A DNA stretch of 50,488 nucleotides from Ruminococcaceae bacterium UBA1405 (GCA_002305685.1 DBQB01000063.1:1-50488); one strand, 5' to 3'. Positions 1-9,352 are shown, counted from the stretch's first letter. A program made the numbers and translations. Notes: generated by a model not told the origin, from the sequence alone.

Positions 1-26
1 AATGTTTGACAAACCTACATTTTTCC

Positions 27-956
27 TCAAAATGGCTGAAAAATATCCTTTTGGATATATTGCTCGCTGATAGTCTTAGCTGAGGCGGTATCTTTGGCGA
101 TCTGTTCTTTGAGGGCATCCAAATTTTCAAATTTGATCTCTCCGCGCAGATGCCGCAGAAAATACACCTGAATGTGTTCCCCGTAAAGCTGCTGCTGACA
201 GCCAACGATATAGGTTTCCGCCAATACCCGGTCGCTGCCCACGGTAGGTTTCACCCCAACGTTGGTTACAGCGGGAAGATAAACTCCGTCCACCAGCGCG
301 GCCGTTGCGTAAACCCCGAAAGCGGGGATACAGTATCCTGCCGGATATGCCTGGTTGATGGTGGGGAAATCCAGCGTCCGTCCCAGCTGGCGGCCATGGA
401 TGACCTCAAAATCGATGGAATAAGGGCGCCCCATCATACGGCGAACCCGTTCCATCTCTCCCTGAGAGATGGCGGCCCGGATCGCTGTAGAGCTGATACG
501 CTGTTCCGAGTAGGTCACCTGCCCGGCGGTGAGCACCGATACTCCGGCCTTGTCACACTGCTCAATCAGCAGCTCCACATTCCCCGCCGCATCTTTGCCG
601 AAGCTGAAATTGTTGCCGCAGCATACAACCCGCGCTCCCATCGCCCCAATCAACACGTCATGGATGAAAGCCAGCGGGGAAAGCCCCCGCACCTCTGCAA
701 AATCCAGCGAAACCACCGCCTGAAACCCGATCTTTTCCAGCGCATTGTATTTTGCCTGAGGGCTGAGAATCATGGCCCCTTTTTTGGGAAGATGCCCAAA
801 GGTAAAAACACAGGGAGTCATGATCGACGCAAAGGCGGCAGTAGAGCAAAGCACCTTCTGGTGCCCCAGATGAATCCCGTCAAAATATCCCAGCGCAACC
901 GCCGACGGCCCGGGCAGATGATTGCCTATCTCCGCCAGGGAGCGATAAATCTCCAT
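27..956 (-). CDS. ribF: Bifunctional riboflavin kinase / FAD synthetase RibF
   Basis: Phosphorylates riboflavin to FMN and adenylylates FMN to FAD in the cytoplasm. The 309-residue length is normal for the family. The N-terminal nucleotidyltransferase domain shows GYFDGIHLGH (about residues 23-32) and ISSTAIR near 155. The C-terminal riboflavin kinase domain shows GRTLDFPTIN near 192. The ATG at 956 follows a GAGGAGAGG ribosome-binding site. It is the last gene of nrnA-truB-ribF and lies 21 bases after truB, a common Gram-positive order. Its 3' end is complete; only 26 bases of the window lie beyond it, with no recognisable signal. Confidence 0.96.
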   Translation of the reverse strand: MEIYRSLAEIGNHLPGPSAVALGYFDGIHLGHQKVLCSTAAFASIMTPCVFTFGHLPKKGAMILSPQAKYNALEKIGFQAVVSLDFAEVRGLSPLAFIHDVLIGAMGARVVCCGNNFSFGKDAAGNVELLIEQCDKAGVSVLTAGQVTYSEQRISSTAIRAAISQGEMERVRRMMGRPYSIDFEVIHGRQLGRTLDFPTINQAYPAGYCIPAFGVYATAALVDGVYLPAVTNVGVKPTVGSDRVLAETYIVGCQQQLYGEHIQVYFLRHLRGEIKFENLDALKEQIAKDTASAKTISEQYIQKDIFQPF

Positions 957-977
957 ATTTGTATTCCTCTCCTCTTC

Positions 978-1928
978 TCAGCGTCCCACAAAAATTTTCT
1001 GGGCTCGCAGTACGCCGGCTTCCCGGTCCAATTCTCCAGTACCCAAAAAACTGCCGTCGGACCCCATCACGCGGACCGTTCCCCGGCCCTGGACATCCGG
1101 CCAGCGGATCTTTCGAAGATCCAACGGAACTCCGTTGAGAAACATTCGGGTACGGGACGTATCCAGCCAAACCGGCGCAAGGGGAGCAAAAGCCTCTCCC
1201 ACCGGATGCAGATAATCCTCCATCCTTCCATCCTTGACCAAACGCTCCAGCTGTTCCAGCGTCACGCAATCCTTCTCAGAAAACCCGGCTGCCTGAATCC
1301 GGCGAAGGGCGGTCATCACCGCCCCGCACCCCAAAGCCTGTCCAATGTCGTGACAGAGGGTACGGATATAGGTTCCCTTGGAACACTGCACCTCAATCAC
1401 CCCACGCTGCTGCTCGGCAGAAAATTCCAACAGCTGCAAACGGGTAATCTCAACGCTCCGCTTTTCCCGCTCCACCTCGATGCCCTGCCGTGCCAGATCA
1501 TACAGCCTCTGGCCACCCACCTGCAGGGCGGAATACATGGGGGGAAGCTGCTGGATTTGACCCCGGAAGCCATCCAAAACCACTTCCAGATGGCTCTGCG
1601 CAATCTTGGGAACCCCTTCCCTGGCGGTTACCTTTCCCCATATATCCTGGGTATCGCTGGTAAGGCCCAGCTGAAAGGAAGCCCGGTAAGCCTTCTCTTG
1701 ATCGGGAAGTATGTCGCAGGCGCGGGTAGCGCGCCCCACCAATATGGGCAGCACACCGGTGGCCATAGGATCCAGCGTACCGGCATGGCCCAACCGTTTC
1801 ACCTTCAAAATTCCCCGCATCCGGGCTATCACGTCAAAAGAGGTGTAGCTGCGTGGTTTATCAATACAGAGGATACCATTATACGGCGGCTCCTCAAAAG
1901 GTTTTTGTTGTTTTTGTCTTTCTACCAT
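978..1928 (-). CDS. truB: tRNA pseudouridine(55) synthase TruB
   Basis: Converts U55 in the T-loop of tRNAs to pseudouridine. The catalytic-loop motif GHAGTLDPMATGVL carries the nucleophilic Asp at about residue 53, and the N-terminal GILCIDKPR and the RTLCHDIG segment are typical of the family. The open frame extends 21 codons further upstream, but the ATG at 1928 is preferred: it has GAGGAG eight bases upstream and begins 19 bases after the nrnA stop, whereas the longer version would overlap nrnA. It is cotranscribed with nrnA and ribF. Confidence 0.95.
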   Translation of the reverse strand: MVERQKQQKPFEEPPYNGILCIDKPRSYTSFDVIARMRGILKVKRLGHAGTLDPMATGVLPILVGRATRACDILPDQEKAYRASFQLGLTSDTQDIWGKVTAREGVPKIAQSHLEVVLDGFRGQIQQLPPMYSALQVGGQRLYDLARQGIEVEREKRSVEITRLQLLEFSAEQQRGVIEVQCSKGTYIRTLCHDIGQALGCGAVMTALRRIQAAGFSEKDCVTLEQLERLVKDGRMEDYLHPVGEAFAPLAPVWLDTSRTRMFLNGVPLDLRKIRWPDVQGRGTVRVMGSDGSFLGTGELDREAGVLRAQKIFVGR

Positions 1929-1947
1929 CCAAGCGGCTCCTCGCTGT

Positions 1948-2943
1948 TTAATCGGTGAAAACCGGCAGTGTGCCAGCCAGTGCAGCAGCAAATCGTTCTT
2001 CCAGCAGCCTTATCGCCTTCTCCAGAGGTTCCCGGATTAAGCATCCGCTGGCTCGAATGTGCCCCCCGCCGCCAAAAACCGCACAGATAGCACTTGCGTC
2101 CACACTTTCACTGGTACGCACAGAAATTTTAAATCCACCTTCAGGACGTTCCTTTAAGGTCGCCCCGATTTCCACGCCCTCCAAATTGCGGGCCGTTGCG
2201 GTAATCCCTTCCACATCGTCCATTGTAGCGCCTGATTGGGACAGCATTTCCTGGGTGACGGCAATCATAGCCGCCTTTCCATCGCAACAAAAATGAAGCG
2301 TTTGCAGCGCCCGACGTTCCAGATCCATCTGTGCTTTCGTTTTCAGTTCAAACATCCGATAATTGATGCTGTACCAGTCGAAACCAGTTTCCATGAGTTT
2401 CGAAACAATCTCGTGGCTACGGGATTGCGTGTTGGAATAGCGGAAGCATCCTGTATCGGTAGCAATTCCCAGATACAAACACTGGGCAATCTTTTGATCT
2501 ATTGAAACTCCCATCGCGGTAATCACATCATAAAGGATTTGACAAGCTGCCGCTTCTTTTGGACATAACAGAAGATCGCGGGCGTATCTCGTATTGGACG
2601 GATGATGGTCAATGCACAAATCCACTGCTCCTGGCTGCTGATATTGAGACAAAGCGGAACCCATCAGCTTGACATCCGCAATGTCCACCGCCACCACATA
2701 CTCCGCCTGCTCCGGGGTAAGCCAAAGAGCTTCCTTCATCCCCGATGCAACAAAGGTCATCCGCCACGGAATCGCATCGGCGCAAAGTACCGCCGCCCTC
2801 TTTCCCAATTGGTGCAATGCCCTACAAAGTGCATAACCGCTTCCAATGGTGTCCCCATCCGGACTTTGATGAGACAAGATTAAAATACGATCCCGCTCCA
2901 GCAGCAGCTGGGCGGTTTGCTGTACCGTCAGTTGATTGCACAT
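1948..2943 (-). CDS. nrnA: DHH-family nanoRNase / pAp phosphatase NrnA
   Basis: DHH/DHHA1 phosphoesterase of the NrnA type. Characterised members degrade 2-5 nt RNAs and dephosphorylate 3'-phosphoadenosine 5'-phosphate. The 331 residues show SPDGDTIGS (near 26), CIDHHPSN (near 112) and the DHHA1 glycine motif GGGGHIRASG (near 292), so the metal ligands are intact. The ATG at 2943 has AAAGGAG upstream. It is the first gene of nrnA-truB-ribF, with its own promoter at 3028-3056, although in many Bacillota it simply follows rbfA in the infB operon. Confidence 0.94.
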   Translation of the reverse strand: MCNQLTVQQTAQLLLERDRILILSHQSPDGDTIGSGYALCRALHQLGKRAAVLCADAIPWRMTFVASGMKEALWLTPEQAEYVVAVDIADVKLMGSALSQYQQPGAVDLCIDHHPSNTRYARDLLLCPKEAAACQILYDVITAMGVSIDQKIAQCLYLGIATDTGCFRYSNTQSRSHEIVSKLMETGFDWYSINYRMFELKTKAQMDLERRALQTLHFCCDGKAAMIAVTQEMLSQSGATMDDVEGITATARNLEGVEIGATLKERPEGGFKISVRTSESVDASAICAVFGGGGHIRASGCLIREPLEKAIRLLEERFAAALAGTLPVFTD

Positions 2944-3027
2944 GCAACTTCTACTCCTTTTATCTCCGCCTTTTATCAGGGGTATCAGCGAGTCAAAATC
3001 TCTCCGACTGAATATATTTCACCTATT

Positions 3028-3056
3028 ATTATACCGGATTTTCTTTGGACTGTCAT
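3028..3056 (-). promoter_or_regulatory. Sigma-A promoter for nrnA-truB-ribF
   Basis: On the minus strand ATGACA (3056-3051), a 17-base spacer, then TATAAT (3033-3028). It lies between the rbfA terminator and nrnA, so the downstream three genes form a separate unit. Confidence 0.8.
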
Positions 3057-3095
3057 CTATCATTTTGCCTGAAAAGCTGAAAATTTACGCAAAGA

Positions 3096-3126
3096 AAAAC
3101 GGGAAAGCGGACGCCTTCCCGTTTTT
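3096..3126 (-). terminator. Rho-independent terminator after rbfA
   Basis: ACGGGAA and TTCCCGT arms with an inner GC pair, flanked by A and T runs, start within a few bases of the rbfA stop. In the minus direction the hairpin ends in TTTTT. The symmetric A/T flanks would also work in the plus direction. Confidence 0.8.
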
Positions 3127-3130
3127 CGGT

Positions 3131-3505
3131 CTATTCCTGTTCGGAGGGTTCCACCGTATCCTGGGCCGGTAAAATTTCCTCCAGACGTTTGGAAATCTTA
3201 GCGCTGATCTCAATGGAATCATCAGCGATAAAACGCAGCTCCGGCGTTTTGCGAAGACGCAAACGACTGCCCAGTTCCCTGCGGATAAACCCTTGAGCAC
3301 TGGAGAGACCTTTGACCGACTGCAGGGTGCTTTCCATCCCTTCCAAACTGCTGACATATACTTTGCAGTAAGACAGATCGCTGGAAAGATCCAGCTTGAC
3401 AATGCTCAGCAGCCCAGATACTCTGGGGTCCTTGACGCTGCGCAGAATATCGGTGAGCTCCCGCCGAATGTCCTCGGTGGTTCTTCCAATCTTAAACCCT
3501 GCCAT
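3131..3505 (-). CDS. rbfA: 30S ribosome-binding factor RbfA
   Basis: Small KH-fold assembly factor for the 16S 5' end in late 30S maturation. The 124-residue length is normal. The N-terminal R-I-x-x-E/D-x-R-R-E-L pattern, DPRV...G near residue 27 and the FIADDSIE segment near 92 match the family. The ATG is at 3505. It is the final gene of the rimP-infB operon and is directly followed by a terminator. Confidence 0.95.
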   Translation of the reverse strand: MAGFKIGRTTEDIRRELTDILRSVKDPRVSGLLSIVKLDLSSDLSYCKVYVSSLEGMESTLQSVKGLSSAQGFIRRELGSRLRLRKTPELRFIADDSIEISAKISKRLEEILPAQDTVEPSEQE

Positions 3506-3627
3506 ACCTTTTCTTCCTTTCCGTTACCCCGTTTTGCGGAAGGCGAAACCTTTCCACCGGACGGCTCTCAGAAGGGCGTTTTACCTTCCGGCAAGATCGT
3601 CCCTTCTGTCCGTAACGGCTGTTATGA

Positions 3628-6516
3628 TCAATCCTCGCGGTATTCCTGAACCTCATAGGCTTCCAGAATATCGCCTTCCTTGACATCGTTAAACTTCACC
3701 ATACGCATACCGCATTCAAAGCCCTGGGCAACCTCTTTGACGTCATCCTTCATGCGCTTCAGGCTATCCAGTTTATCGTCCGCAATGATGATGCCATCCC
3801 GCACCACACGAATGTTGGCGCTTCTGGGAATACGGCCCTCCAATACATAGCAGCCGGAAACGGTACCCACATTGGAAATCTTGTACACCATACGAACCTC
3901 GGCACGCCCCAGATCCACCTCGCGGGTCTTGGGAGCCAGCATACCTTTCATGGCGGACTTGATCTCCTCAATTGCGTCGTAAATCACCCGGTACAGCTTA
4001 ATCTGTACTCCATCCCGTTCTGCGTTATCCCGCGCAACCGGATCGGGACGAACGTTGAATCCAACAATAATGGCATTGGAAGCGGAAGCCAGCATAACGT
4101 CCGACTCGTTGACCGCACCGACGCCGCCATGGATCACCTTCACCCGAACCTCCGGGGTAGTGAGCTTCTCCAGAGACTGCTTGACAGCCTCCACAGAACC
4201 CTGCACATCCGCTTTGACAATGATGGGCAGCTCCTTGACAGAGCCCTCCTCGATCTGAGAGAAGAGGTTTTCCAGCGTTACCTTGTGATAGCTCTGGAAC
4301 ATCACTTCTTTGGCCTGCTGTTTGCGCTGTTCCACCAGTTCCCTGGCAAGGCGTTCATCCTCAACGACATTGAAGATATCTCCTGCGCTGGGGGCTTCGT
4401 CCAAACCGGTAATCTCCACCGGGGTGGAAGGACCGGCTGAATTCACACGGCGGCCCTTATCGTCCAGCATCACCCGGACACGGCCCACCGAGGTGCCTGC
4501 AATGAGAATATCTCCGGTATGCAGCGTGCCGTTCTGTACCAAAATGGTAGCTACCGGGCCTCTGCCTTTATCCAAACGAGCTTCGATGACAGTACCCTTT
4601 GCCTGACGGTTGGGGTTGGCTTTGAGTTCCTTGACATCCGCCACCAGCTGTACCATCTCCAGCAAGGTATCCAGCCCCTCATGGGTCTTGGCGGATACCG
4701 GCACACAGATTACATCTCCGCCCCATTCTTCCGGAACCAGATCGTACTCAGTCAGCTCCTGTTTTACCTTTTCTGGGTTGGCAGTGGGTTTATCAATCTT
4801 GTTGATGGCCACAATGATGGAGACACCTGCAGCCTTGGCGTGGTTGATGGCCTCCACCGTCTGAGGCATAATGCCGTCATCGGCAGCCACCACCAAAATC
4901 GCAATATCGGTAACCTGAGCGCCTCTGGCACGCATGGCGGTAAACGCCTCATGGCCAGGAGTATCCAGGAAGGTAATCAGACGACCGTTGACCGACACCT
5001 GATAGGCGCCGATGTGCTGGGTAATACCGCCCGCCTCGGAAGCGGTAACATTGGCGTGCCGGATGGCGTCCAGCAGGGAGGTTTTGCCGTGGTCAACATG
5101 GCCCATGACCACCACCACCGGGCAACGCTCGGTCAAATCGCCGGCATCATCCTCGGAATCATCGATCAGACGGTCCTCGATGGTGACGACCACCTCTTTT
5201 TCCACCTTGGCGCCAATTTCCATGGCAACCAGTGCCGCGGTATCAAAATCAATCACCTGGCTGGCGCTGGCCATCACACCGGACATCATCAGGCGTTTTA
5301 CCACCTCAGCCACCTGTACCTTCAGGCGTCCGGCCAACTCGCTGACCGAAATCTCATCGGGGATGGTGATCTCCAGTTTCTGACGGCGCTGACGCTCCAG
5401 TTCCAGACGGCGCATCTTCTCCGCCTCCTGCTCTCCCTTGGAGCGCTGGGGACGTTTGTTATACTGCTGGGAGCGCTGGGTCAGTTTCTGCTTGCGGGCA
5501 GACATATCCTTTACATTCTGAGGGGCAATCTGCTCATATCTCTCATTATATTTGTCCAGATCCACACTCACAGCGCGCATATCTGCACGAATCACGCCTG
5601 CCTCATCCACTGTGGAGACGGTCTTCTGAGGACGGTTGACGTCGTTGGCACGCTGCTGGGCACGGGAAACCCGAGGCTGAGGTGCTGCGGGTTTCTGCGG
5701 CTTTGGCGGCTGGGGGCGCTGCTGCTGGCCGTCACGGTTCTGGAACCCGCCCTGACGCTGGCCGTCGCGGTTCTGGAATCCGCCCTGGCGCTGGCCGTCG
5801 CGGTTCTGATTGGTGTTCTGCGGCCGCTGGCTTTGAGACTGGCTTGCGTTGTCTTCGCTCCGCACCGTTTCTTTTTCGGTGGATGCGGTATTTTGTTCGT
5901 TTGTCATTGTCACCTTACTACCATCTTCCTCGGCAATTGTTTGCGCCGCCGCACTCTGCGCTGCCTGCTGCGGCTGGTTTGTCTGTGGCTTAGATTCGCT
6001 CTGAACCGTCTGTGCCTGAGTCGGTTCCAATCCGGAAACCTGTGTCTCAGACGCACCGCTGCCAACGGTCTCACCCTTGACCAGCTCCGCTTTGGATGTT
6101 TCCGTGCTGGGTACCGTACTCTTTTCCATCTCCGGACGAGGAGATTCCTTCTGAACGGTTTCGGTATCATTCTGAACCGGCTCTGCCTTGGGTGCTTGCG
6201 GCTTGTCGGGCTTTTCCCGGGACGTCTTTGTCTTCTGACCATCCGCCTTGACCGCACCGCGTTCCTGTCTGGAAGCCGGTTTGGAAACCGCTGTTTCCTG
6301 AGATGCTCTGGCCTCCTCCAGACTGGACACCTGTTTGCGGGAAGTGAAGTATTCCATCACCACGTCCACCTGACGGTCGCTCAGAGGGGTCATATGTTTA
6401 TATCCTTCATCCCCGTCGCTTAGGGGAAAATATTGATTGATGATCTCCAGCACCTCATTGCTGGTCACGCCCATATCCTTTGCGATTTCATGTACACGGT
6501 ATTTACTGTTTGCCAT
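3628..6516 (-). CDS. infB: Translation initiation factor IF-2
   Basis: GTPase that brings initiator tRNA to the 30S subunit and promotes subunit joining. The 962 residues are arranged as: an IF2_N domain (about 1-50), a long low-complexity Q/P/R/E/S linker (about 60-370), a second IF2_N domain (about 380-430), the G domain with GHVDHGKT (near 470), DTPGHEAF, NKID and VSAK, then domains II, III and IV. The ATG at 6516 shares one base with the ylxQ stop (TGATG) and has AAGGGAG upstream, so translation is probably coupled. The linker carries a short tandem repeat at 5725-5810. Confidence 0.97.
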   Translation of the reverse strand: MANSKYRVHEIAKDMGVTSNEVLEIINQYFPLSDGDEGYKHMTPLSDRQVDVVMEYFTSRKQVSSLEEARASQETAVSKPASRQERGAVKADGQKTKTSREKPDKPQAPKAEPVQNDTETVQKESPRPEMEKSTVPSTETSKAELVKGETVGSGASETQVSGLEPTQAQTVQSESKPQTNQPQQAAQSAAAQTIAEEDGSKVTMTNEQNTASTEKETVRSEDNASQSQSQRPQNTNQNRDGQRQGGFQNRDGQRQGGFQNRDGQQQRPQPPKPQKPAAPQPRVSRAQQRANDVNRPQKTVSTVDEAGVIRADMRAVSVDLDKYNERYEQIAPQNVKDMSARKQKLTQRSQQYNKRPQRSKGEQEAEKMRRLELERQRRQKLEITIPDEISVSELAGRLKVQVAEVVKRLMMSGVMASASQVIDFDTAALVAMEIGAKVEKEVVVTIEDRLIDDSEDDAGDLTERCPVVVVMGHVDHGKTSLLDAIRHANVTASEAGGITQHIGAYQVSVNGRLITFLDTPGHEAFTAMRARGAQVTDIAILVVAADDGIMPQTVEAINHAKAAGVSIIVAINKIDKPTANPEKVKQELTEYDLVPEEWGGDVICVPVSAKTHEGLDTLLEMVQLVADVKELKANPNRQAKGTVIEARLDKGRGPVATILVQNGTLHTGDILIAGTSVGRVRVMLDDKGRRVNSAGPSTPVEITGLDEAPSAGDIFNVVEDERLARELVEQRKQQAKEVMFQSYHKVTLENLFSQIEEGSVKELPIIVKADVQGSVEAVKQSLEKLTTPEVRVKVIHGGVGAVNESDVMLASASNAIIVGFNVRPDPVARDNAERDGVQIKLYRVIYDAIEEIKSAMKGMLAPKTREVDLGRAEVRMVYKISNVGTVSGCYVLEGRIPRSANIRVVRDGIIIADDKLDSLKRMKDDVKEVAQGFECGMRMVKFNDVKEGDILEAYEVQEYRED
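5725..5810 (-). repeat. 33-bp tandem repeat in the IF-2 linker
   Basis: Two full copies and one partial copy of a 33-base unit (5725-5757, 5758-5790, 5791 to about 5810), encoding NRDGQRQGGFQ in frame. The repeat changes only the length of the disordered linker. Confidence 0.85.
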
Positions 6517-6956
6517 CAGCAACTCTCCCTTCCAGATCGCATATCGGTTTCTGCCGCCGTTTCCGGCGTTACTGCGGCAAGTGCAAGCGCCGTCAGATTT
6601 TTCTCCAAACCTTGATCCGTTACGGCAAGTATGCCGCTTCGACGGCCAATCTGCACTGCCAGCTCATCCATGGCTACATCTATCTCTATCACCTGTGCCC
6701 CTTGTGCCCCTTCAGGGGTCCCCTGTCCGGGACTGCAGACAAAACGCATTTCTTTGCGTGAACGGGGGGCAAGATCACGGCAGGTGAATACCACCCCAAC
6801 CCTTCCAGTGAGAACTGCCTCCTTGACCATATCCGCGCCCGCTACCAGTTTTCCAGCCTTGCGCGCCAAGGAAAACATGGAAATCAACCGGGCTTTTCGC
6901 AGCTCTGGCGGCAATGGAGGCATCTGTTTTGGTTGCTTGTTCTGGTTTCGCTGCAA
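6516..6956 (-). CDS. ylxQ: L7Ae/L30e-family RNA-binding protein YlxQ
   Basis: Predicted RNA-binding protein of the L7Ae/Gadd45 fold, encoded between ylxR and infB in most Bacillota. The 146 residues include the characteristic LARKAGKLVAGAD (near 30) and a segment resembling the VFTCRDLAPRS kink-turn-binding region. A Gln/Pro-rich N-terminal tail precedes the domain. The stop overlaps the infB start by one base. The precise cellular role is unknown; the family is assigned from fold motifs and gene order. Confidence 0.88.
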   Translation of the reverse strand: MQRNQNKQPKQMPPLPPELRKARLISMFSLARKAGKLVAGADMVKEAVLTGRVGVVFTCRDLAPRSRKEMRFVCSPGQGTPEGAQGAQVIEIDVAMDELAVQIGRRSGILAVTDQGLEKNLTALALAAVTPETAAETDMRSGRESC

Positions 6957-6980
6957 ATTTTAACTCCTTCCCCGCTTTTC

Positions 6981-7253
6981 TCAGCCCTGTATGCCCTGTA
7001 TCTCCCGCTCCATGCGTTCATATACCTCATCGGGAATCTGACAGGAAAAAGCGCGTTCAAACCGTTTGGCCTTTCTAGCTTTTCTCAGACATTCGATATT
7101 CCTACAGACATATGCGCCCCGTCCGGATTTCTTTCCGGTAAGATCCAAAGAGATCTCACCGGTAGGGCTTTTCACCACCCGGACCAATTCCTTTTTGGGC
7201 TTCTGTTCCGAACATCCTGTACACATGCGGATGGGAACCTTTCGCGCCTGCAT
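6981..7253 (-). CDS. ylxR: YlxR family protein (DUF448)
   Basis: Small conserved protein of the nusA-infB operon. The 90-residue reading starts at the ATG at 7253, behind AAGGGGAG at seven bases; a 14-codon longer frame lacks a site. Family hallmarks are RMCTGC (near 10), GRGAYVC (near 45) and the following Cys/Arg/Lys-rich helix. The B. subtilis homologue has been linked to RNase P regulation; that role is family knowledge, not visible here. Confidence 0.93.
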   Translation of the reverse strand: MQARKVPIRMCTGCSEQKPKKELVRVVKSPTGEISLDLTGKKSGRGAYVCRNIECLRKARKAKRFERAFSCQIPDEVYERMEREIQGIQG

Positions 7254-7303
7254 CCCGCATCTCCCCTTTCTATGGCATATCACGCTGTGAATCACGGATC
7301 CAA

Positions 7304-8452
7304 TTACTGAGAAATAACCTCCTCAGGGTCTTCTTGAGCAGCCTGGGCATCGCCCTGGGCAGTCATACTGCTTTCAGGCTTGATGTCAATCTTCCAACCA
7401 GTCAGTTTGGCAGCCAGTTTGGCACTCTGCCCTTTATTGCCGATGGCCAAAGAAAGCTGATTGTCCGGGACAATCACCTGGCAGGACCGAAGTCCAGTGG
7501 GATCCAGCGATACCGAAACCACCGACGCAGGAGAGAGCGCTGCTTTGATAAATTCTACCGGGTCCTCGCTGTAGCGCACAATCTCAATCTTCTCTCCCTT
7601 GAGCTCCTTAACAATGTTGCGAACGCGGATGCCGTCCATGCCAATACAGGCGCCCACCGGATCCACATCGGGATCCTTGCTGTAGACCGCAATCTTGGTG
7701 CGGTAACCAGCCTCACGGGCAATGCTTTTAACCTCCACCGTTCCGTCATAGATTTCCGGTACTTCCATCTCAAAAAGGCGGCGTACCAGTCCCGGATGGG
7801 TTCTGGAAATCATGATCTTGGGCTGACGGGAGGATCTGGATTTCTCGTTTTTGGGTTTGTTATCGTTGGCGTTGGCGGGGCCAAATACATTGACCACATA
7901 GACCCGAATCCGGTCAAATTCCTTGAGTACCTCGGTGGGCAGCTGTTCCCGGCGGGGAAGGGTCACCTCAATGTTCCCGATTTCGATGGTGGCGTCGTCG
8001 GTCTCCGGATCCACACGGGTGACGGTGGTGGTGACAATCTCCTCCTTGTATTTTTTCAGCTGATTATACAAATATTCCCGTTCCGCATCCCGAATGCCCT
8101 GCCGAATGATATTTTTTGCGTTGATGGCGGAGATCCGGCGGAGATCCTTGACATCGATGGGAACCTCTACCTTGCCGCCAATGACGGCTGCGTTGGAATA
8201 TTTCAGCGCATCGGCATAGGAAATCTCCACCACCGGGTCAAATACCACGTCCTCAGATTCCACCACTTCTTTGCGCAGCATCACCTTCAGCTCTCCGGTA
8301 TCCTTATCGATGGAAACCACCACATCGGAATCCCGATAATCGTTTTCCACCGCTTTTTTGATGCCTTCCTTGGTTTTCTCCACCATGTAATCAAAAGGGA
8401 TGCCTTTCTCCTGCTCCAAAAGGCGCAGCACATCCAGAAATTCCCTATTCAT
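7304..8452 (-). CDS. nusA: Transcription termination/antitermination factor NusA
   Basis: Binds RNA polymerase and nascent RNA to control pausing, termination and antitermination. The 382 residues comprise the N-terminal RNAP-binding domain, S1, KH1 and KH2 (IGNKGQSAKLAAKL near 340), without the acidic C-terminal repeats of proteobacteria. The ATG at 8452 lies inside the rimP end (8-base overlap) and has GGGAGG upstream. An 18-codon longer frame is possible but would run further into rimP. Confidence 0.96.
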   Translation of the reverse strand: MNREFLDVLRLLEQEKGIPFDYMVEKTKEGIKKAVENDYRDSDVVVSIDKDTGELKVMLRKEVVESEDVVFDPVVEISYADALKYSNAAVIGGKVEVPIDVKDLRRISAINAKNIIRQGIRDAEREYLYNQLKKYKEEIVTTTVTRVDPETDDATIEIGNIEVTLPRREQLPTEVLKEFDRIRVYVVNVFGPANANDNKPKNEKSRSSRQPKIMISRTHPGLVRRLFEMEVPEIYDGTVEVKSIAREAGYRTKIAVYSKDPDVDPVGACIGMDGIRVRNIVKELKGEKIEIVRYSEDPVEFIKAALSPASVVSVSLDPTGLRSCQVIVPDNQLSLAIGNKGQSAKLAAKLTGWKIDIKPESSMTAQGDAQAAQEDPEEVISQ

Positions 8453-8945
8453 TTTCCAATCCTCCCAAATCAAAATCATCCTGTAACCGAACAAAGGCCG
8501 TTTCACTCATGTGAAAGGTCATCTCCACATCTTCATCCAGCAAAATGGTGATGTTTCCATTGTCATCGGCCGACACCAGCTCTCCTGCAAAATCCCGAAC
8601 CCCTTCCACCGGACGGATCAGGCGCAGATGAATCATACTACCGATGTACGCGTCGAAATGCGCTTTTTTGGTGAGATCCCGCTCCACACCGGGAGAGGAA
8701 ACCTCCAGAATATAGCTTTGCTCGATGGGGTCTTTCTCATCCAGAATGTCACTCATCCTGCGGCTGACATTCTCACAGTCGTTGATATCCACCCCTCCGT
8801 CCTTATCGATGAAGATCCGCAGATACCACAGGGAACCTTCCTTCTCAAACCGGACGTCCCAGATAAAAACTCCAAACTCCTCTGCTACCGGTTTGGCCAA
8901 CGCCTCCACCAATACGGCGGTGGGAACCTTCTTTTCTTTCGCCAT
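8445..8945 (-). CDS. rimP: Ribosome maturation factor RimP
   Basis: Needed for 30S subunit maturation. The 166 residues contain the FDxD-like substrate region RIFIDKDGGVDINDC (near 52) and LEVSSPGVERDL (near 88), both family signatures. The ATG at 8945 has AAAGGAG at the right distance; a 28-codon upstream extension has no site. It is the first gene of the nusA-infB operon, preceded by a leader of roughly 190 bases. Confidence 0.95.
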   Translation of the reverse strand: MAKEKKVPTAVLVEALAKPVAEEFGVFIWDVRFEKEGSLWYLRIFIDKDGGVDINDCENVSRRMSDILDEKDPIEQSYILEVSSPGVERDLTKKAHFDAYIGSMIHLRLIRPVEGVRDFAGELVSADDNGNITILLDEDVEMTFHMSETAFVRLQDDFDLGGLENE

Positions 8946-9086
8946 ATATTCTCCTTTGTCCTTGCCGGAGGGAGAAATCGTCTCCCCCCACAGATAGAAT
9001 CGATTCAAAGCCAAAGCGTTTGCGTCCAATAGATGGCGCCCAAGGCCCTTCTGACACCGGAAACTTCGGAAGAAAGGCCCTTACAC

Positions 9087-9120
9087 AAAGGAAAGAGTGG
9101 GCTTGCCCACTCTTTCCTTT
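9087..9120 (-). promoter_or_regulatory. Strong hairpin in the rimP operon leader
   Basis: A perfect 16-bp stem (9087-9102 with 9105-9120) built on AAAGGAAAGAGTGGGC lies just downstream of the rimP promoter and about 140 bases before the rimP start. In the minus direction it is followed by TTTGTG rather than a clean T run. It could be an attenuator, a protein-binding site (for example for NusA or a ribosome-biogenesis factor) or an mRNA stabiliser. Confidence 0.6.
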
Positions 9121-9142
9121 TACCATCCATACTTCTTTTTAA

Positions 9143-9171
9143 AGAATATCACATTTGTATCGCAAGTGCAA
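9143..9171 (-). promoter_or_regulatory. Sigma-A promoter for rimP-nusA-ylxR-ylxQ-infB-rbfA
   Basis: On the minus strand TTGCAC (9171-9166), a 17-base spacer, then TATTCT (9148-9143), followed within about 25 bases by the leader hairpin. Confidence 0.65.
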
Positions 9172-9352
9172 GCCCTAAATCGCAAAACCACAGGATTTTG
9201 GGGAATTTTCTTTGCTTTCCTTCCTGTTTGGCGTTTTTTTCATTCAAAATCCTAAGCACAGAGGGATAATAGGCGCAAACTTTTTCTACTTCGGTCCATA
9301 CCGCACCAGCTTTTGCCTGCAGCGCAGCAAACCCGACGGCAATCCAGCCTCG

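Noticed and set aside
150..1958. A 602-codon open frame on the plus strand
   Set aside because: It lies opposite truB and ribF, has no protein-like motifs and no ribosome-binding site; it is a shadow of the real minus-strand genes.
4519..6423. A 634-codon plus-strand frame
   Set aside because: It is antisense to infB; its Leu/Arg-rich text follows from the Gln/Glu-rich IF-2 linker.
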